Of a stretch of DNA of 64,000 nt, positions 46,043-55,618 are shown piece after piece. A program made the position numbers and the translations under genes. The notes below the pieces were generated by a model. That model was given only the letters and a program-made list of their open reading frames with translations. It had not been told where the DNA came from and did not search any database. The first letter of the stretch is position 1, and every line of letters begins with the position of its first letter. The DNA comes from Shewanella ulleungensis (GTDB lineage: Bacteria; Pseudomonadota; Gammaproteobacteria; Enterobacterales; Shewanellaceae), in assembly GCF_014648315.1 (NCBI RefSeq), contig NZ_BMQW01000004.1, positions 248,001-312,000 of the forward strand, in the 5' to 3' direction.

Positions 46043-48130
46043 ATGAAAAAGTTGGTTCTTGGAGGTCTATGTGCCTCGCTTATAGCAGGCCTAAGCGCTT
46101 GTAGTGATGACAAGGCTGTCGTTACGCCTGTTGCAGATGTTGCTAAAACAGCTACTGCCGTTGCCGTTGAAAAAGCATTAACGTCTGGTATCACATTCGA
46201 CAACATCGACAAAACAGTTCGTCCACAAGACGATTTCTACATGTACGTCAACGGTGCATGGATGAAGAATGCTGAAATTCCCGGCGACCGCACCAACATT
46301 GGTGCGTTTTATGACTTACGTGAAAATGCTCGTGATGACGTTAAAGTTATTATCGAAGATTTAAGTGCAACGCCAAATCTAGCTGACGGTACAGATGAGC
46401 AAAAAGTGGCTGACTTGTATCGCTCATTTATGGATGTTGAAACCTTAAACAAAATCGGTATCGCGCCTATCCAAGCTGACTTAGATAAAATTGCAGCCTT
46501 AAAAGACAAAAACGAATTAACCGCATTTTTTGGTGAAAACCAAGCTAACGGCGGCGGAACACCACTCGCGTTTTATGTTGAAATCGATGCCAAAAATTCT
46601 AGTCGTTACGCTACCCATATTTGGCAATACGGGTTAAGCCTGCCTGAAAAAGATTACTATTTTAATCAAGAAGAGCGCTTTGTTAACATCCGTAAAGCCT
46701 ATGTTGAACACATTGAAAAAATGTACAACTTAGCCGGTTTGCCAAATGCTAAAGCAAGTGCAGAAGCTGTACTTGCTTTAGAAACTCAAATTGCTGAAAA
46801 ACATTGGGATGTGGTCGAAACTCGCGACAGCACCAAAACATACAACCTATATCAGGTTAAAGATCTTGCGACACTTGCGCCAGACATTAACTGGGAAGGT
46901 TACTTAGCCGCTGTTGGTGGTGATAAACAAACAGATATCATCATTAATCAACCTAGCTATGTCCAGGGGTTAAGCCAAGTTATCAAAAGTAACGAACTTG
47001 ATGCATGGAAAAACTACTTAACGTGGATGACCTTAACCCACAATGCAAGCAACATGTCTGAAGCATTAGACAATGAAAACTTTGCTTTTTTCTCTAAAAC
47101 CTTAAACGGTCAAGAAGAGCAAGAGCCACGTTGGAAGCGCGGTGTGAGTACGGTAAGCGACACCCTAGGTGAAGTGGTTGGTAAAGTATACGTTAAACGT
47201 CATTTTGCTCCAGAAGCTAAAGACCGTATGGAACACCTTGTTGAAAACCTACGTGGCGCTTATGGCTCAAGCATCGATTCATTAGATTGGATGAGTGCTG
47301 ATACTAAAGTGGCAGCAAAAGACAAGTTAGCGAAATTCAATCCAAAAATTGGTTACCCAAACAAGTGGGATGACTACACTAAATTAACCATTAAAGCGGA
47401 TGATTTAGTTGGTAACGCTAAGCGCGCCGCTATTTTTGAACATAACAAAAGTTTAGCTAAATTGGGTCAACCAATTGATAAAGACGAGTGGCACATGACG
47501 CCACAAACCGTTAATGCTTACTACAACCCAACCATGAACGAAATCGTGTTCCCTGCAGCGATTTTACAGCCTCCATTCTTTAACCTAGAAGCAGACGACG
47601 CGGTTAACTACGGTGGTATTGGTGCGGTTATCGGCCACGAAATGGGCCATGGTTTTGATGACCAAGGTGCTAAGTTTGATGGCGAAGGCAACATGCGTGA
47701 CTGGTGGACAGAGGCTGACTTAAAAGCATTCGAAACCAAAGGTAATGCATTAATTGCTCAATACAATGGTTATCAAGTATTTGACGACTTACACGTAAAC
47801 GGTAGCTTAACATTAGGCGAAAACATCGGTGACTTGTCTGGCGTAACTATCGCTTACAAAGCTTACAAAATGTCTCTTGATGGCAAAGAAGCGCCAGTTA
47901 TTGACGGCTTAACGGGTGATCAACGTTTCTTTATGGGCTTTACGCAAATTTGGCGCGTGAAGATGAAAGAAGAAGCAATGCGTAACCGCGTAGCGACTGA
48001 TCCGCATTCACCAGGGCATTTCCGTGCACTAGGTGCGCTATCTAACATGCCTGAGTTCTATACAACTTACGACGTGAAAGAAGGCGACAATATGTATATC
48101 GCACCAGAAAGCCGTGTAAAAATTTGGTAA
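46043..48130 (+). CDS. pepO: M13 (neprilysin/PepO-type) metallopeptidase lipoprotein
   Basis: Zinc endopeptidase anchored to the envelope. The signal peptide ends in lipobox GLSAC. The M13 N-terminal DNIDKTVRPQDDFYMYVNGAWMKN and the active-site stretch NEIVFPAAILQPPFF, GHEMGHGFDDQGAKFD (HExxH with His532 as first ligand), ENIGDLSGV and RVKMKEEAMRNRVATDPHSP are all present. 695 residues, full length. AAAGGA precedes the ATG. Substrates are probably short peptides in the periplasm or outside. A single gene with its own terminator. Confidence 0.93.
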   Translation: MKKLVLGGLCASLIAGLSACSDDKAVVTPVADVAKTATAVAVEKALTSGITFDNIDKTVRPQDDFYMYVNGAWMKNAEIPGDRTNIGAFYDLRENARDDVKVIIEDLSATPNLADGTDEQKVADLYRSFMDVETLNKIGIAPIQADLDKIAALKDKNELTAFFGENQANGGGTPLAFYVEIDAKNSSRYATHIWQYGLSLPEKDYYFNQEERFVNIRKAYVEHIEKMYNLAGLPNAKASAEAVLALETQIAEKHWDVVETRDSTKTYNLYQVKDLATLAPDINWEGYLAAVGGDKQTDIIINQPSYVQGLSQVIKSNELDAWKNYLTWMTLTHNASNMSEALDNENFAFFSKTLNGQEEQEPRWKRGVSTVSDTLGEVVGKVYVKRHFAPEAKDRMEHLVENLRGAYGSSIDSLDWMSADTKVAAKDKLAKFNPKIGYPNKWDDYTKLTIKADDLVGNAKRAAIFEHNKSLAKLGQPIDKDEWHMTPQTVNAYYNPTMNEIVFPAAILQPPFFNLEADDAVNYGGIGAVIGHEMGHGFDDQGAKFDGEGNMRDWWTEADLKAFETKGNALIAQYNGYQVFDDLHVNGSLTLGENIGDLSGVTIAYKAYKMSLDGKEAPVIDGLTGDQRFFMGFTQIWRVKMKEEAMRNRVATDPHSPGHFRALGALSNMPEFYTTYDVKEGDNMYIAPESRVKIW

Positions 48131-48170
48131 TAACCAAAACGAATAACTGACTTAGGTCACATTTACACAC

Positions 48171-48198
48171 AAAAAAGGCATCATTTGATGCCTTTTTT
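48171..48198 (+). terminator. Terminator after pepO
   Basis: AAAAAAGGCATCA and TGATGCCTTTTTT form a perfect stem with a 2-base loop (the tip pairs probably open), followed by a T run. Confidence 0.92.
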
Positions 48199-48346
48199 AT
48201 GCGCTAAAAAACTGTAACCGATTAATAAATAATAACAATATAACCTAGCGATATATCAATAGCCTATATTAAACCTTGTTCATTCAGCCCCTATTCAGCG
48301 AAAAAACGGTACAGTGATTTCACAGACATTTAGCTGGAGTTATTCG

Positions 48347-49126
48347 ATGAATAAATTGTTTCGTACGTTTTTTATCTTCTTAATTTTACTGTCAACCCGA
48401 GGCGCGATTGCTCAACCTAACGAAGTTAAATATAACAAGTTAGCCGAGTCGTCTGATTTCAGCCAAACATCACATAATGACATCGACCAATTGGTCAGCC
48501 TGCGCGAACACAATACTCCCTCTGCAATTCAAGATACTAGTGACTTACATGCATTAATGACTCGCGCCCCTCAAGCACAACAAGAGCTCGCCGACCTGCT
48601 AATTCACATTAATAAAATTAGTCATACAGCCGCTATTATTCCTGCAACGAAAAGTTATGCTCGTGCTGCGCAAAAGGTGCAATTAAAGTTTAATGGCGAC
48701 GCCAGCCAATTAACCGATATTGCCCGCGCCAGTGTGGTAGCTAATGATGTAAGCAGTTTATTAATAAGTTTTGAACAATTGCGCCAACATACTGATATTG
48801 TGCAATTAAAAAACCGATTTGCGGCACCTAAAACGTCAGGGTATCGTGACTTGAATGTATTAGTTAAATTGCCACAAAGCCAAATGGTGGTAGAAGTACA
48901 GTTTCATTTAAATGACATTGCTGAAATTAAGAGTGGCCCAGAGCATCAGGTTTACGAGCAAATTCAAGCCATAGAGTTACAAGCAAAAAACCAATCAAGA
49001 ACATTAAACGACATTGAGAAAGCCAACATAGCTAAGTTACGCCAAGATTCTCACAAGCAATATCATAAAGCTTGGTTGAACTATAAACGTCAAAGTGTTT
49101 ATCCATCGTCAATCCAAGCTGCATAG
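48347..49126 (+). CDS. Exported protein with RelA/SpoT synthetase-like fold
   Basis: A 259-residue protein beginning with a signal peptide (MNKLFRTFFIFLILLSTRGAIAQ). Residues about 100-200 follow the RelA/SpoT nucleotidyltransferase pattern: KFNGDASQLTDIARASVVAND (equivalent to the D-I-x-G-x-R strand), LKNRFAAPKTSGYRDLNVLVK (equivalent to the K-D-Y-I-x-x-P-K-x-x-G-Y-x-S-L-H motif) and MVVEVQFHLND (E-x-Q strand). A helical tail follows. Such a fold in an exported protein is unexpected because ppGpp synthesis needs cytoplasmic ATP and GTP. It may be a degenerate relative, a secreted nucleotidyltransferase, or carry a different activity. The ATG at 48347 has GGAG eight bases upstream. Fold call moderately confident, function unknown. 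Confidence 0.65.
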   Translation: MNKLFRTFFIFLILLSTRGAIAQPNEVKYNKLAESSDFSQTSHNDIDQLVSLREHNTPSAIQDTSDLHALMTRAPQAQQELADLLIHINKISHTAAIIPATKSYARAAQKVQLKFNGDASQLTDIARASVVANDVSSLLISFEQLRQHTDIVQLKNRFAAPKTSGYRDLNVLVKLPQSQMVVEVQFHLNDIAEIKSGPEHQVYEQIQAIELQAKNQSRTLNDIEKANIAKLRQDSHKQYHKAWLNYKRQSVYPSSIQAA

Positions 49127-49148
49127 CTTTACCTTTACACACCCTTTG

Positions 49149-49173
49149 GCGCTCATTTGAGCGCTTTTTTTTT
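49149..49173 (+). terminator. Terminator after the RelA/SpoT-fold gene
   Basis: GCGCTCA (49149-49155) pairs with TGAGCGC (49158-49164) and nine T residues follow. Confidence 0.92.
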
Positions 49174-49241
49174 GCCAGAGAAACGCACACTCAAACACTT
49201 CTGCTATACTCGCGCCCAAGAGCTTCCTGCTGGATATAAAC

Positions 49242-49643
49242 ATGAACGAAATTATTGACCAACTGCAAGAATTAAGCGAAACCGTACCGGTGCCACTTGA
49301 GCTACCGACATTTGAACAGCTAGTTGAAGTTGAAGAACAAATCCTTATCGGTTTGCCTAATGATTTAAAAGAATTTCTGCTAGAAGCCAGTGACGTGATT
49401 TACGGCACGATTGAGCCTGTAACGGTTGCAGATCCTAATTCACATACCTATCTTCCAGAAGTAACTAGCTACGCTTGGTCTATTGGTATGCCGCGTGAAC
49501 AAATTGCAATTTGCCAAGTCGGTGATGGCTTTTACTGCATTAACGAAGAAGGTGAAGTACAGTTTTGGGAAGATGGCCATTTCAACGAAGAAGGCTGGGA
49601 ATCACTATGGGATTGGGTTGAAGACGTTTGGCTAGAACAGTAA
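49242..49643 (+). CDS. SMI1/KNR4 family protein
   Basis: A 133-residue acidic cytoplasmic protein. SMI1/KNR4-fold marks: PTFEQLVEVEEQILIGLPNDLKEFLLEASDV at the N-terminus, then ICQVGDGFYCINEEGEVQFWEDGH and a Trp-rich end (ESLWDWVEDVWLEQ). Some family members are immunity proteins in toxin systems, but this one sits beside a DUF4447 gene rather than a toxin and is more likely housekeeping. 60 bases separate the two genes on the same strand. Confidence 0.78.
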   Translation: MNEIIDQLQELSETVPVPLELPTFEQLVEVEEQILIGLPNDLKEFLLEASDVIYGTIEPVTVADPNSHTYLPEVTSYAWSIGMPREQIAICQVGDGFYCINEEGEVQFWEDGHFNEEGWESLWDWVEDVWLEQ

Positions 49644-49702
49644 GACTCTGTTGGCCATACAGTTAACTTTTTACGCATAGAATATAAATAACAGGAATAA
49701 AC

Positions 49703-50206
49703 ATGTCTAAGAATACCGGCTTGAACGCGATTGAGATGCAATATTTACGCTTATCTTTAGGCTTAACAACTGAACAAGTTGCCAGCCTAAGTGCCACCAG
49801 CAATGAAGATGTTTTAGCTTGGGAAGCGGGCACACTAGAAGCACCTGTGCCAGCTCAGAAAAAATTACTCGATATCGATGACATTATCGAAATGCAGGTG
49901 TTAAACACCACCGATGGTATTGAAGAGCTATTTAAAAAAGAGCCAAAGCGCCGTTTAGCGTTTGTGGTTTACCCCACTCAAGCGGTTTACACCCAGTATA
50001 ATCCAGAGTTTTTAAGCTCATTACCGCTAACCGAATTGTATAACACTGCTGCATGGCGTATTAAAAAAGAATGTAAATTAGTGCTTGAGGTCGATGTGAG
50101 TTTGGTGGCTCTAGATGCTGAAGCATACAAAGCTTATCGCGCTGAAACAGGTGTAAGCGAAAGTCGTGAAAGCCGTGCAAAATGGGCTGCTACACAATTA
50201 GTGTAA
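49703..50206 (+). CDS. DUF4447 family protein with HTH-like N-terminus
   Basis: 167 residues. The first 60 ([44 protein letters not shown]) resemble a YdiL-type helix-turn-helix domain. The remainder ([44 protein letters not shown]) matches a family known mostly from Shewanella. It may bind DNA but function is unknown. AGGA precedes the ATG; a strong terminator follows the stop. Confidence 0.78.
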   Translation: MSKNTGLNAIEMQYLRLSLGLTTEQVASLSATSNEDVLAWEAGTLEAPVPAQKKLLDIDDIIEMQVLNTTDGIEELFKKEPKRRLAFVVYPTQAVYTQYNPEFLSSLPLTELYNTAAWRIKKECKLVLEVDVSLVALDAEAYKAYRAETGVSESRESRAKWAATQLV

Positions 50207-50227
50207 CGTTTAGCTCAGCAATAAAAT

Positions 50228-50258
50228 AAAAAAGGAAAACCATAGGTTTTCCTTTTTT
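50228..50258. terminator. Bidirectional terminator between DUF4447 and the thioredoxin-tailed gene
   Basis: AAAAAAGGAAAACC (50228-50241) and GGTTTTCCTTTTTT (50245-50258) form a perfect stem with a 3-base loop. Confidence 0.93.
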
Positions 50259-50288
50259 ATTGGCCGCTAAATATTGGATGTAATCCGC

Positions 50289-51770
50289 TTAATGCAATCC
50301 AAAGGTCTCACGTAAAATACCCGCTATTTCAATAGCATCTGCAGGTTCTCCCCAAGCATTACCATCAACCGAATTATTGCCTGCACTTCCATCTACATTG
50401 ACATCAAAGAACACAGGGATACAGCTAGGTTGTATATCAATACTGCCTAAATGTACCCCCCAATCTTCTATATCCAATAGGATTATTGCAATCTTTTGCA
50501 TCACACTTTGCGCACCTTGTTGATGCAATACAACAAACATATCTTGGCAAGGTTCACACCAAGGTGCTGATAAACAAATCAATGGTATTCTGCCTAACGC
50601 TAAAGCATTGTTAGCTTGTTCTGCCACGCTATTTTTCAACGATGTTTTACTTACCTCAAGAGGAATAATCATCACACCAGATTGAGCAGTATCTTGTTTT
50701 AAAATTGGGTAATCTGTCGGAAATTCACTAATTAATCCCTTCTCAGTCGCCATCGCTTTGGCTTCATCAAGCGACTTTTTCACCGCTGCGGCATAATCAT
50801 CGGCTATGTGCCGAATAGCTTGCCCATTCAACGATAGTCGCTTAAATAACTCGAGCGTATTGTCGACATCTTCATCAGCTACGACAAAACCGAAATAGGT
50901 ATCGCCATTTTCAATCAGAATAAATGAGCGCCTAAATTGGCTCAGCCATAAATCAAATCCAGACAAGGCATGCAAACAGGCAGAGTTGGCCAGCAAATCA
51001 TCTTTACCGCGCTCATCATCAATGAACTCGCCTAAATCTAACGTTTTTGCAATAGCCTTGGCTTGCCATAACACTTCATTATGATCGCGCACATCTACTT
51101 GTAACCATACCCACTGCTTTTGGCCATTTAACTGCGCATCTAATGATGACAACACATCATGAAAAGCATCCTCAACGCCATGCTCAGCTAACTTAGGCTG
51201 AATTTTGGCCCAAAGTTGCTGACGTAACATTAACGGTAGTGGTGCAGCAATCAGTTCGAATAAACACTTGCTGTCATCAATAAGCTGAGAGTTATCCCTG
51301 CCGATAACTTGATCGCGATAACGCTGCCAAGCAGTAAACGAGATAGATAAGTAATCGTATAGCATGACTTTATTTTCAAGTACGCAACGCGGTGAATGAT
51401 AATCACTAGGAAGGTGTTCAACGTCTGCTTGAGACAGCACAAAGATAATTGGGTGTTCAGCTTCATTATTTGATGTTTTAACATCACCTTGTACATCAAT
51501 CAGCACTAATTGCCATTGTTGCTGTAGCTCAAATAAGTAATCGACCAGACCCTTAGTCAGCTGAAAAACAGTAACATCAATACTCGACACGTTTTCGTCA
51601 GCCGCGATGCTAAATAAAGCACGACCGCCATCTTCATGTTGATATTCAAAACGCCTTGCTTCGATGGTATTAATATCTCTATGCGCCGACAGTGCGCTGG
51701 CTAACTCGCCACCATACCGATGATCAACTTGATGATTTTTAAAGGCAAATAGATACAAACTAAAACTCAT
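50289..51770 (-). CDS. Large unknown protein with C-terminal thioredoxin-like domain
   Basis: 493 residues, no signal peptide. The last 110 residues resemble a thioredoxin: PLICLSAPWCEPCQDMFVVL with CEPC at the active-site place (about residue 402), then QKIAIILLDIEDWGVHLGSIDIQPSCIPVFFDV, whose CIP takes the cis-proline position. The N-terminal 370 residues (SLYLFAFKNHQVDHRYGGELASALS..., later an acidic VVADEDVDNTLELFKRLSL) match no family I know. It is a single gene with GGAGG upstream of the ATG. Possibly a cytoplasmic redox-linked partner protein; role unknown. Confidence 0.6.
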   Translation of the reverse strand: MSFSLYLFAFKNHQVDHRYGGELASALSAHRDINTIEARRFEYQHEDGGRALFSIAADENVSSIDVTVFQLTKGLVDYLFELQQQWQLVLIDVQGDVKTSNNEAEHPIIFVLSQADVEHLPSDYHSPRCVLENKVMLYDYLSISFTAWQRYRDQVIGRDNSQLIDDSKCLFELIAAPLPLMLRQQLWAKIQPKLAEHGVEDAFHDVLSSLDAQLNGQKQWVWLQVDVRDHNEVLWQAKAIAKTLDLGEFIDDERGKDDLLANSACLHALSGFDLWLSQFRRSFILIENGDTYFGFVVADEDVDNTLELFKRLSLNGQAIRHIADDYAAAVKKSLDEAKAMATEKGLISEFPTDYPILKQDTAQSGVMIIPLEVSKTSLKNSVAEQANNALALGRIPLICLSAPWCEPCQDMFVVLHQQGAQSVMQKIAIILLDIEDWGVHLGSIDIQPSCIPVFFDVNVDGSAGNNSVDGNAWGEPADAIEIAGILRETFGLH

Positions 51771-51983
51771 TTTTCGACTCCTCCATGATTAGACCAAATA
51801 TTGTGTTCTACGGGTTTGATCATCGAAAATAATGGGCTATTTGAACTCGCGATCATAATCACTTGCGCCTATAAACTCGATGGCCAGCACAAGTAACATA
51901 TTCTCATTTAAGTGTTTTATAAATCATCAATTATGATTTTTTTGAATGGGTTGTAGTTCTTATTTTTGTTCACACTATAACTA

Positions 51984-52177
51984 ATCTGAGCTCGGGATAA
52001 TAAACGCCTTTCAAACAGTCCTTTGCCCTGCTAACTGCGTTGAATCGACTTACAACAGGCTCGCTATTGACGCGTCAATTCCCCTTGTTAACTGAACAAA
52101 TGACAAGCTTGAAAGTAATAATGGGTAACATGTTGACTTTAAATAGTATAAGTTCATCCCTTATCCCGAGCTCAGGT
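51984..52177. mobile_element. MITE-like element, 194 bp, with 15-17 bp terminal inverted repeats
   Basis: CTGAGCTCGGGATAA (51986-52000) and its perfect reverse complement TTATCCCGAGCTCAG (52161-52175) bound a non-coding 160-bp core; extending outward by two bases gives a 17-bp repeat with one mismatch. TAACTA occurs immediately outside both ends (51978-51983 and 52178-52183), consistent with a 6-bp target duplication. There is no transposase; it could be moved by a related full-length insertion sequence elsewhere. Confidence 0.75.
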
Positions 52178-52200
52178 TAACTATTATTTTTAAACAATAA

Positions 52201-52237
52201 AAAAGCCACATTACACTGCATGTGTTATGTGGCTTTT
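52201..52237 (-). terminator. Terminator after the second TonB receptor
   Basis: AAAAGCCACAT (52201-52211) pairs with ATGTGGCTTTT (52227-52237), and the inner ACAC/GTGT lengthens the stem. Confidence 0.9.
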
Positions 52238-52258
52238 ATCATTAAGTTGGTCTTATAT

Positions 52259-54829
52259 TTAGAACTTCATTGTCACTTTAGTGTACACATAACGACCTAG
52301 TGGGTTATGTACGCCCATTGCATAACCATAAAGGTCAGCATCGCCATCACCAATCGCAAATGATGGCTCTTCGTCAAACACGTTGTTAACACCAACCGAT
52401 AGTTTAAACATATCATTAATGCGGTATGAGCCAGACATATCAACTAACAACTGCGCGTCAACGGTGCGGGTTTTGTTGTAATCTTCAAACTCGCCGATAT
52501 AGCTTAAGTTTACGTTTGCAGCAAAATCGTCCATCATCCAGTTAGTTGTTGCTAACCAACGGTGTTGTGGATACTCATACTCACCAGTGTAATCAATCGT
52601 TTCGCCATCAATTTCTTTTTCGAAACTGATTAAATAGCTGTACTCTAGACCAAACTTAACATCGCCATAGTTATTTAGCTCTAAAGCATAATGGGTCGAT
52701 AAATCAAGACCTTGTACTTCTTGAGAGCCAATATTAACAAACCCAGATTTGATGACATCAATCGTACCGAAGGTTTCACCCGCTTGTGGAGCATTACGTA
52801 AACATACAGTGCTGTTTTGATCGCCACAGTGTTCATCGTAAAGATCTTGGTTTTGCAGTGAGTCAATTTTGTTGTCTTGAACAATATTGAATAAATCAAA
52901 CCCGATATCAAATTGCTGACTTGGTGCCCAAATCATACCGACGTTCCAGGTTTCAGACTCTTCTGCATCTAAATCAGGGTTACCGGCAAAGATAAAGTTA
53001 TAATCGAGTAACTCACAATCGACGTTGTCGGCAGCACAGCGATAGCTATCAACTAAAAAGTCACTCTTTTCAGATGGGCCTAAGCCAATTTGCGCAAGTG
53101 AAGGAGCACGAAACCCTGTTGACCAAGAACCACGCGCGGTTAACTCGTCACTAATACCCCATTGGAAAGCAATTTTAGGGTTAGTGGTTGAGCCAAAGTC
53201 ACTGTAGCTGTCATAACGACCGGCTAGTTGTAATTCAAAACTGTCTGTCATTGGGATAGAGAATTCAACATAAGCGGCATGCTGATCGCGCGAACCAAAC
53301 GCAGATATTGCTTCAGTACCAAAAATTAAACCGCGTTGGAACTGCTCATCAGGCACGTCACTGACGCTTTCTTCACGATACTCAGCACCTGCTGCCATCA
53401 TGATATCGCGATCAGCGATGGTAAATGCTTGTCCTGTAATACTCGCATCATAAGCAGTAATGCTCGACTTGCCTTGTCTTACTAGGCTAGTGGTAATACG
53501 ATCAATCACATCTTGTGAGTTTGTTACGCCACCAAATGGATTGTAGTTACCGGCATCAATTTCAGCTTGTAGATAATCTGTTCTTACCCAGCCCTGTGAA
53601 CGATCGCCCGTTTGAGTTGATTCGCTGCGGCCACGTTGTGCTGATACTTCCCAGTCCCAATCGTTTATTACACCGCGAAGACCGGCAACAATACGCATGG
53701 TGTCTGATTCAATATCCCAACGACGAGCGCCGGCATCCACAGTACGGTAACGGCCGATATCAATCACCGCATCATCCGCAAATGGATTGTTTGGATGTGA
53801 GCCTGGTACAGTTAAGCCTGCATCTTCATCTAATGGTGTGGGTGCACCGCCCGCTTCAGAGGTGTTGTGTTGTACAGACAACTCTAAAAATGCGGTTAAG
53901 TCTTCACCTAACATGTAATCAAATTGGCCAATGGCCCCTACTCGCTCAGATGTAGGAATGGTCATGTTATATGGACCATAATCAAATAAGCAGCTACCAC
54001 TTGCTGTCGCGCTGTCAGCAGGACAATCTGGGTCAATGGTTTTTACGCCATTGACATAAAAATAGCCTGGGTATCCACGTGATGAACGGTAATCTTCACC
54101 GCCATATGGTGATTGGTTTGCAGTACCAAAACGGCCCATGTCTTCTGCAGATAAAGTTCCGTTAGTAAAATAATCTAAAATAATTGATGCACTGCCTTTA
54201 TCGGCTTTTACACCCCATACTAAACTCGCTGTGGTTTCGTCATAACCCGTACCACTGTCATCGCCATAACCTAGGTTAATTTCAATGCCTTCAATGTCTT
54301 TTTTCAAGACAATGTTAACTACACCCGCGATAGCGTCTGAACCGTAAATGGCTGACGCACCATCTTTAAGGATGTCGATACGTTCAATAGCAGAAACCGG
54401 AATGTTGTTAATATCAACAAATGAATTTGAAATACCTTCAGCAAATGCACTCGAACCAACACGACGACCATTGATTAATACCAATGTCGCATCTGGGCCT
54501 AAACCACGTAAACTGATTGATGCACCACCGTTTGCGGTAGAGTCTTGGCTGTTACCGCGGGTAGAAAATGCACCAGAGCCGTTAGCAGGCATACGCTCAA
54601 GTAATTGCTGTAGGTTGTCAAAACCCATATTGGCAATATCGTCTTTACTCAATGATTGTACTGGCGAAGGCCCTTCAATATCAGTCCGTTTGATACGAGA
54701 ACCCGTCACTTCAATGCGTTCAACTTTTGCTTGGGCATCATCAGCCGCTTGAGCAATAAATGAAACGGGTGCAAAAGAGAGTGAAACAGCGATAGCGCAA
54801 GCGCTTCGTAACAGGGTAGTTTTTTTCAT
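52259..54829 (-). CDS. TonB-dependent outer-membrane receptor
   Basis: An 856-residue outer-membrane receptor of the same subfamily as the one at 10.9-13.5 kb. The signal peptide ends SFIAQAAD; the plug begins KVERIEVTGSRIKRTDIEGPSPVQ and includes ISLRGLGPDATLVLINGRRV and LKDGASAIYGSDAIAGVVNIVL; the barrel ends GRYVYTKVTMKF. The ATG at 54829 with AAGG six bases upstream is preferred. It has no neighbouring enzyme or transporter, so the ligand is open. The MITE-like element lies just beyond its terminator. Confidence 0.9.
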   Translation of the reverse strand: MKKTTLLRSACAIAVSLSFAPVSFIAQAADDAQAKVERIEVTGSRIKRTDIEGPSPVQSLSKDDIANMGFDNLQQLLERMPANGSGAFSTRGNSQDSTANGGASISLRGLGPDATLVLINGRRVGSSAFAEGISNSFVDINNIPVSAIERIDILKDGASAIYGSDAIAGVVNIVLKKDIEGIEINLGYGDDSGTGYDETTASLVWGVKADKGSASIILDYFTNGTLSAEDMGRFGTANQSPYGGEDYRSSRGYPGYFYVNGVKTIDPDCPADSATASGSCLFDYGPYNMTIPTSERVGAIGQFDYMLGEDLTAFLELSVQHNTSEAGGAPTPLDEDAGLTVPGSHPNNPFADDAVIDIGRYRTVDAGARRWDIESDTMRIVAGLRGVINDWDWEVSAQRGRSESTQTGDRSQGWVRTDYLQAEIDAGNYNPFGGVTNSQDVIDRITTSLVRQGKSSITAYDASITGQAFTIADRDIMMAAGAEYREESVSDVPDEQFQRGLIFGTEAISAFGSRDQHAAYVEFSIPMTDSFELQLAGRYDSYSDFGSTTNPKIAFQWGISDELTARGSWSTGFRAPSLAQIGLGPSEKSDFLVDSYRCAADNVDCELLDYNFIFAGNPDLDAEESETWNVGMIWAPSQQFDIGFDLFNIVQDNKIDSLQNQDLYDEHCGDQNSTVCLRNAPQAGETFGTIDVIKSGFVNIGSQEVQGLDLSTHYALELNNYGDVKFGLEYSYLISFEKEIDGETIDYTGEYEYPQHRWLATTNWMMDDFAANVNLSYIGEFEDYNKTRTVDAQLLVDMSGSYRINDMFKLSVGVNNVFDEEPSFAIGDGDADLYGYAMGVHNPLGRYVYTKVTMKF

Positions 54830-55062
54830 GATCATCCTTAACGTTAATTTATTGTTTTATATCCATGACTACTGCAAACTGCGGTAACAACATTACCGAC
54901 TACTACTTTCTTGGATGCTAATCTACGTGTTCAAGTTAAGTTAAATTTTAACAATGTCAACACATTGTAAATACAATTCCGTAATGTAAATGTAACCAAA
55001 AACTTAATCAAGAATAAACAATCGGAAAAAGTGAATTTAAATTCTTTTGTTATGGAGGTCAG

Positions 55063-55602
55063 GTGAGAGATCAAAAACGAGTTAGCGCACACTTTCATGC
55101 AAACCTAGGCCTGTACTGGTTATTATCTGGTGCGGTATTCTTTTTGTTCAGTGTGGTGGGTATTCCTTTGTTATTATTGTGGTTTCCTTTAGGTTTACTG
55201 GCAATCAAACGGTATATTGCCAATATGAGCGCCGAATTAACTGAGCAAAAGCTAATTGTACGTAAAGGGTTACTCACCCGTACAGAAAACACCGTCCCTT
55301 TGGATAAAATCACCGATATGGCACTTATTCAAGGCCCTATTATGCGAATGTTTGGCCTTCATAAACTCACCGTAGAAACAGCTGGACAATCTGGCATAGG
55401 CTCTTTGATAAATTTAGTGGGTATTGTCGATGTGCAAGAATTTAGAGAGAAGGTGTTATTACAGCAATCATTGCTAAGAGAACGTCAAACAGCTGCTACA
55501 GATGTCAAAAATACAGATACCCTTTTAGTTGAAAACCTCCAACAAATTAACGCTACATTATTGCGTATTGAACAAAATTTACCCCCCCACTCTTCTCAAT
55601 AG
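55063..55602 (+). CDS. bPH2-domain membrane protein
   Basis: A 179-residue protein with two N-terminal hydrophobic segments (YWLLSGAVFFLFSVVGI, PLLLLWFPLGLLAI) followed by a bacterial PH type 2 domain: SAELTEQKLIVRKGLLTRTENTVPLDKITDMALIQGP, MRMFGLHKLTVETAGQSG. A helical tail follows. The start is GTG with an excellent GGAGG. It lies 16 bases ahead of an Nramp-like transporter and is probably first in a three-gene operon. Similar YdbT/YdbS proteins have poorly known envelope roles. Confidence 0.8.
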   Translation: MRDQKRVSAHFHANLGLYWLLSGAVFFLFSVVGIPLLLLWFPLGLLAIKRYIANMSAELTEQKLIVRKGLLTRTENTVPLDKITDMALIQGPIMRMFGLHKLTVETAGQSGIGSLINLVGIVDVQEFREKVLLQQSLLRERQTAATDVKNTDTLLVENLQQINATLLRIEQNLPPHSSQ

Positions 55603-55618
55603 GCATTTGCTTTTTATT

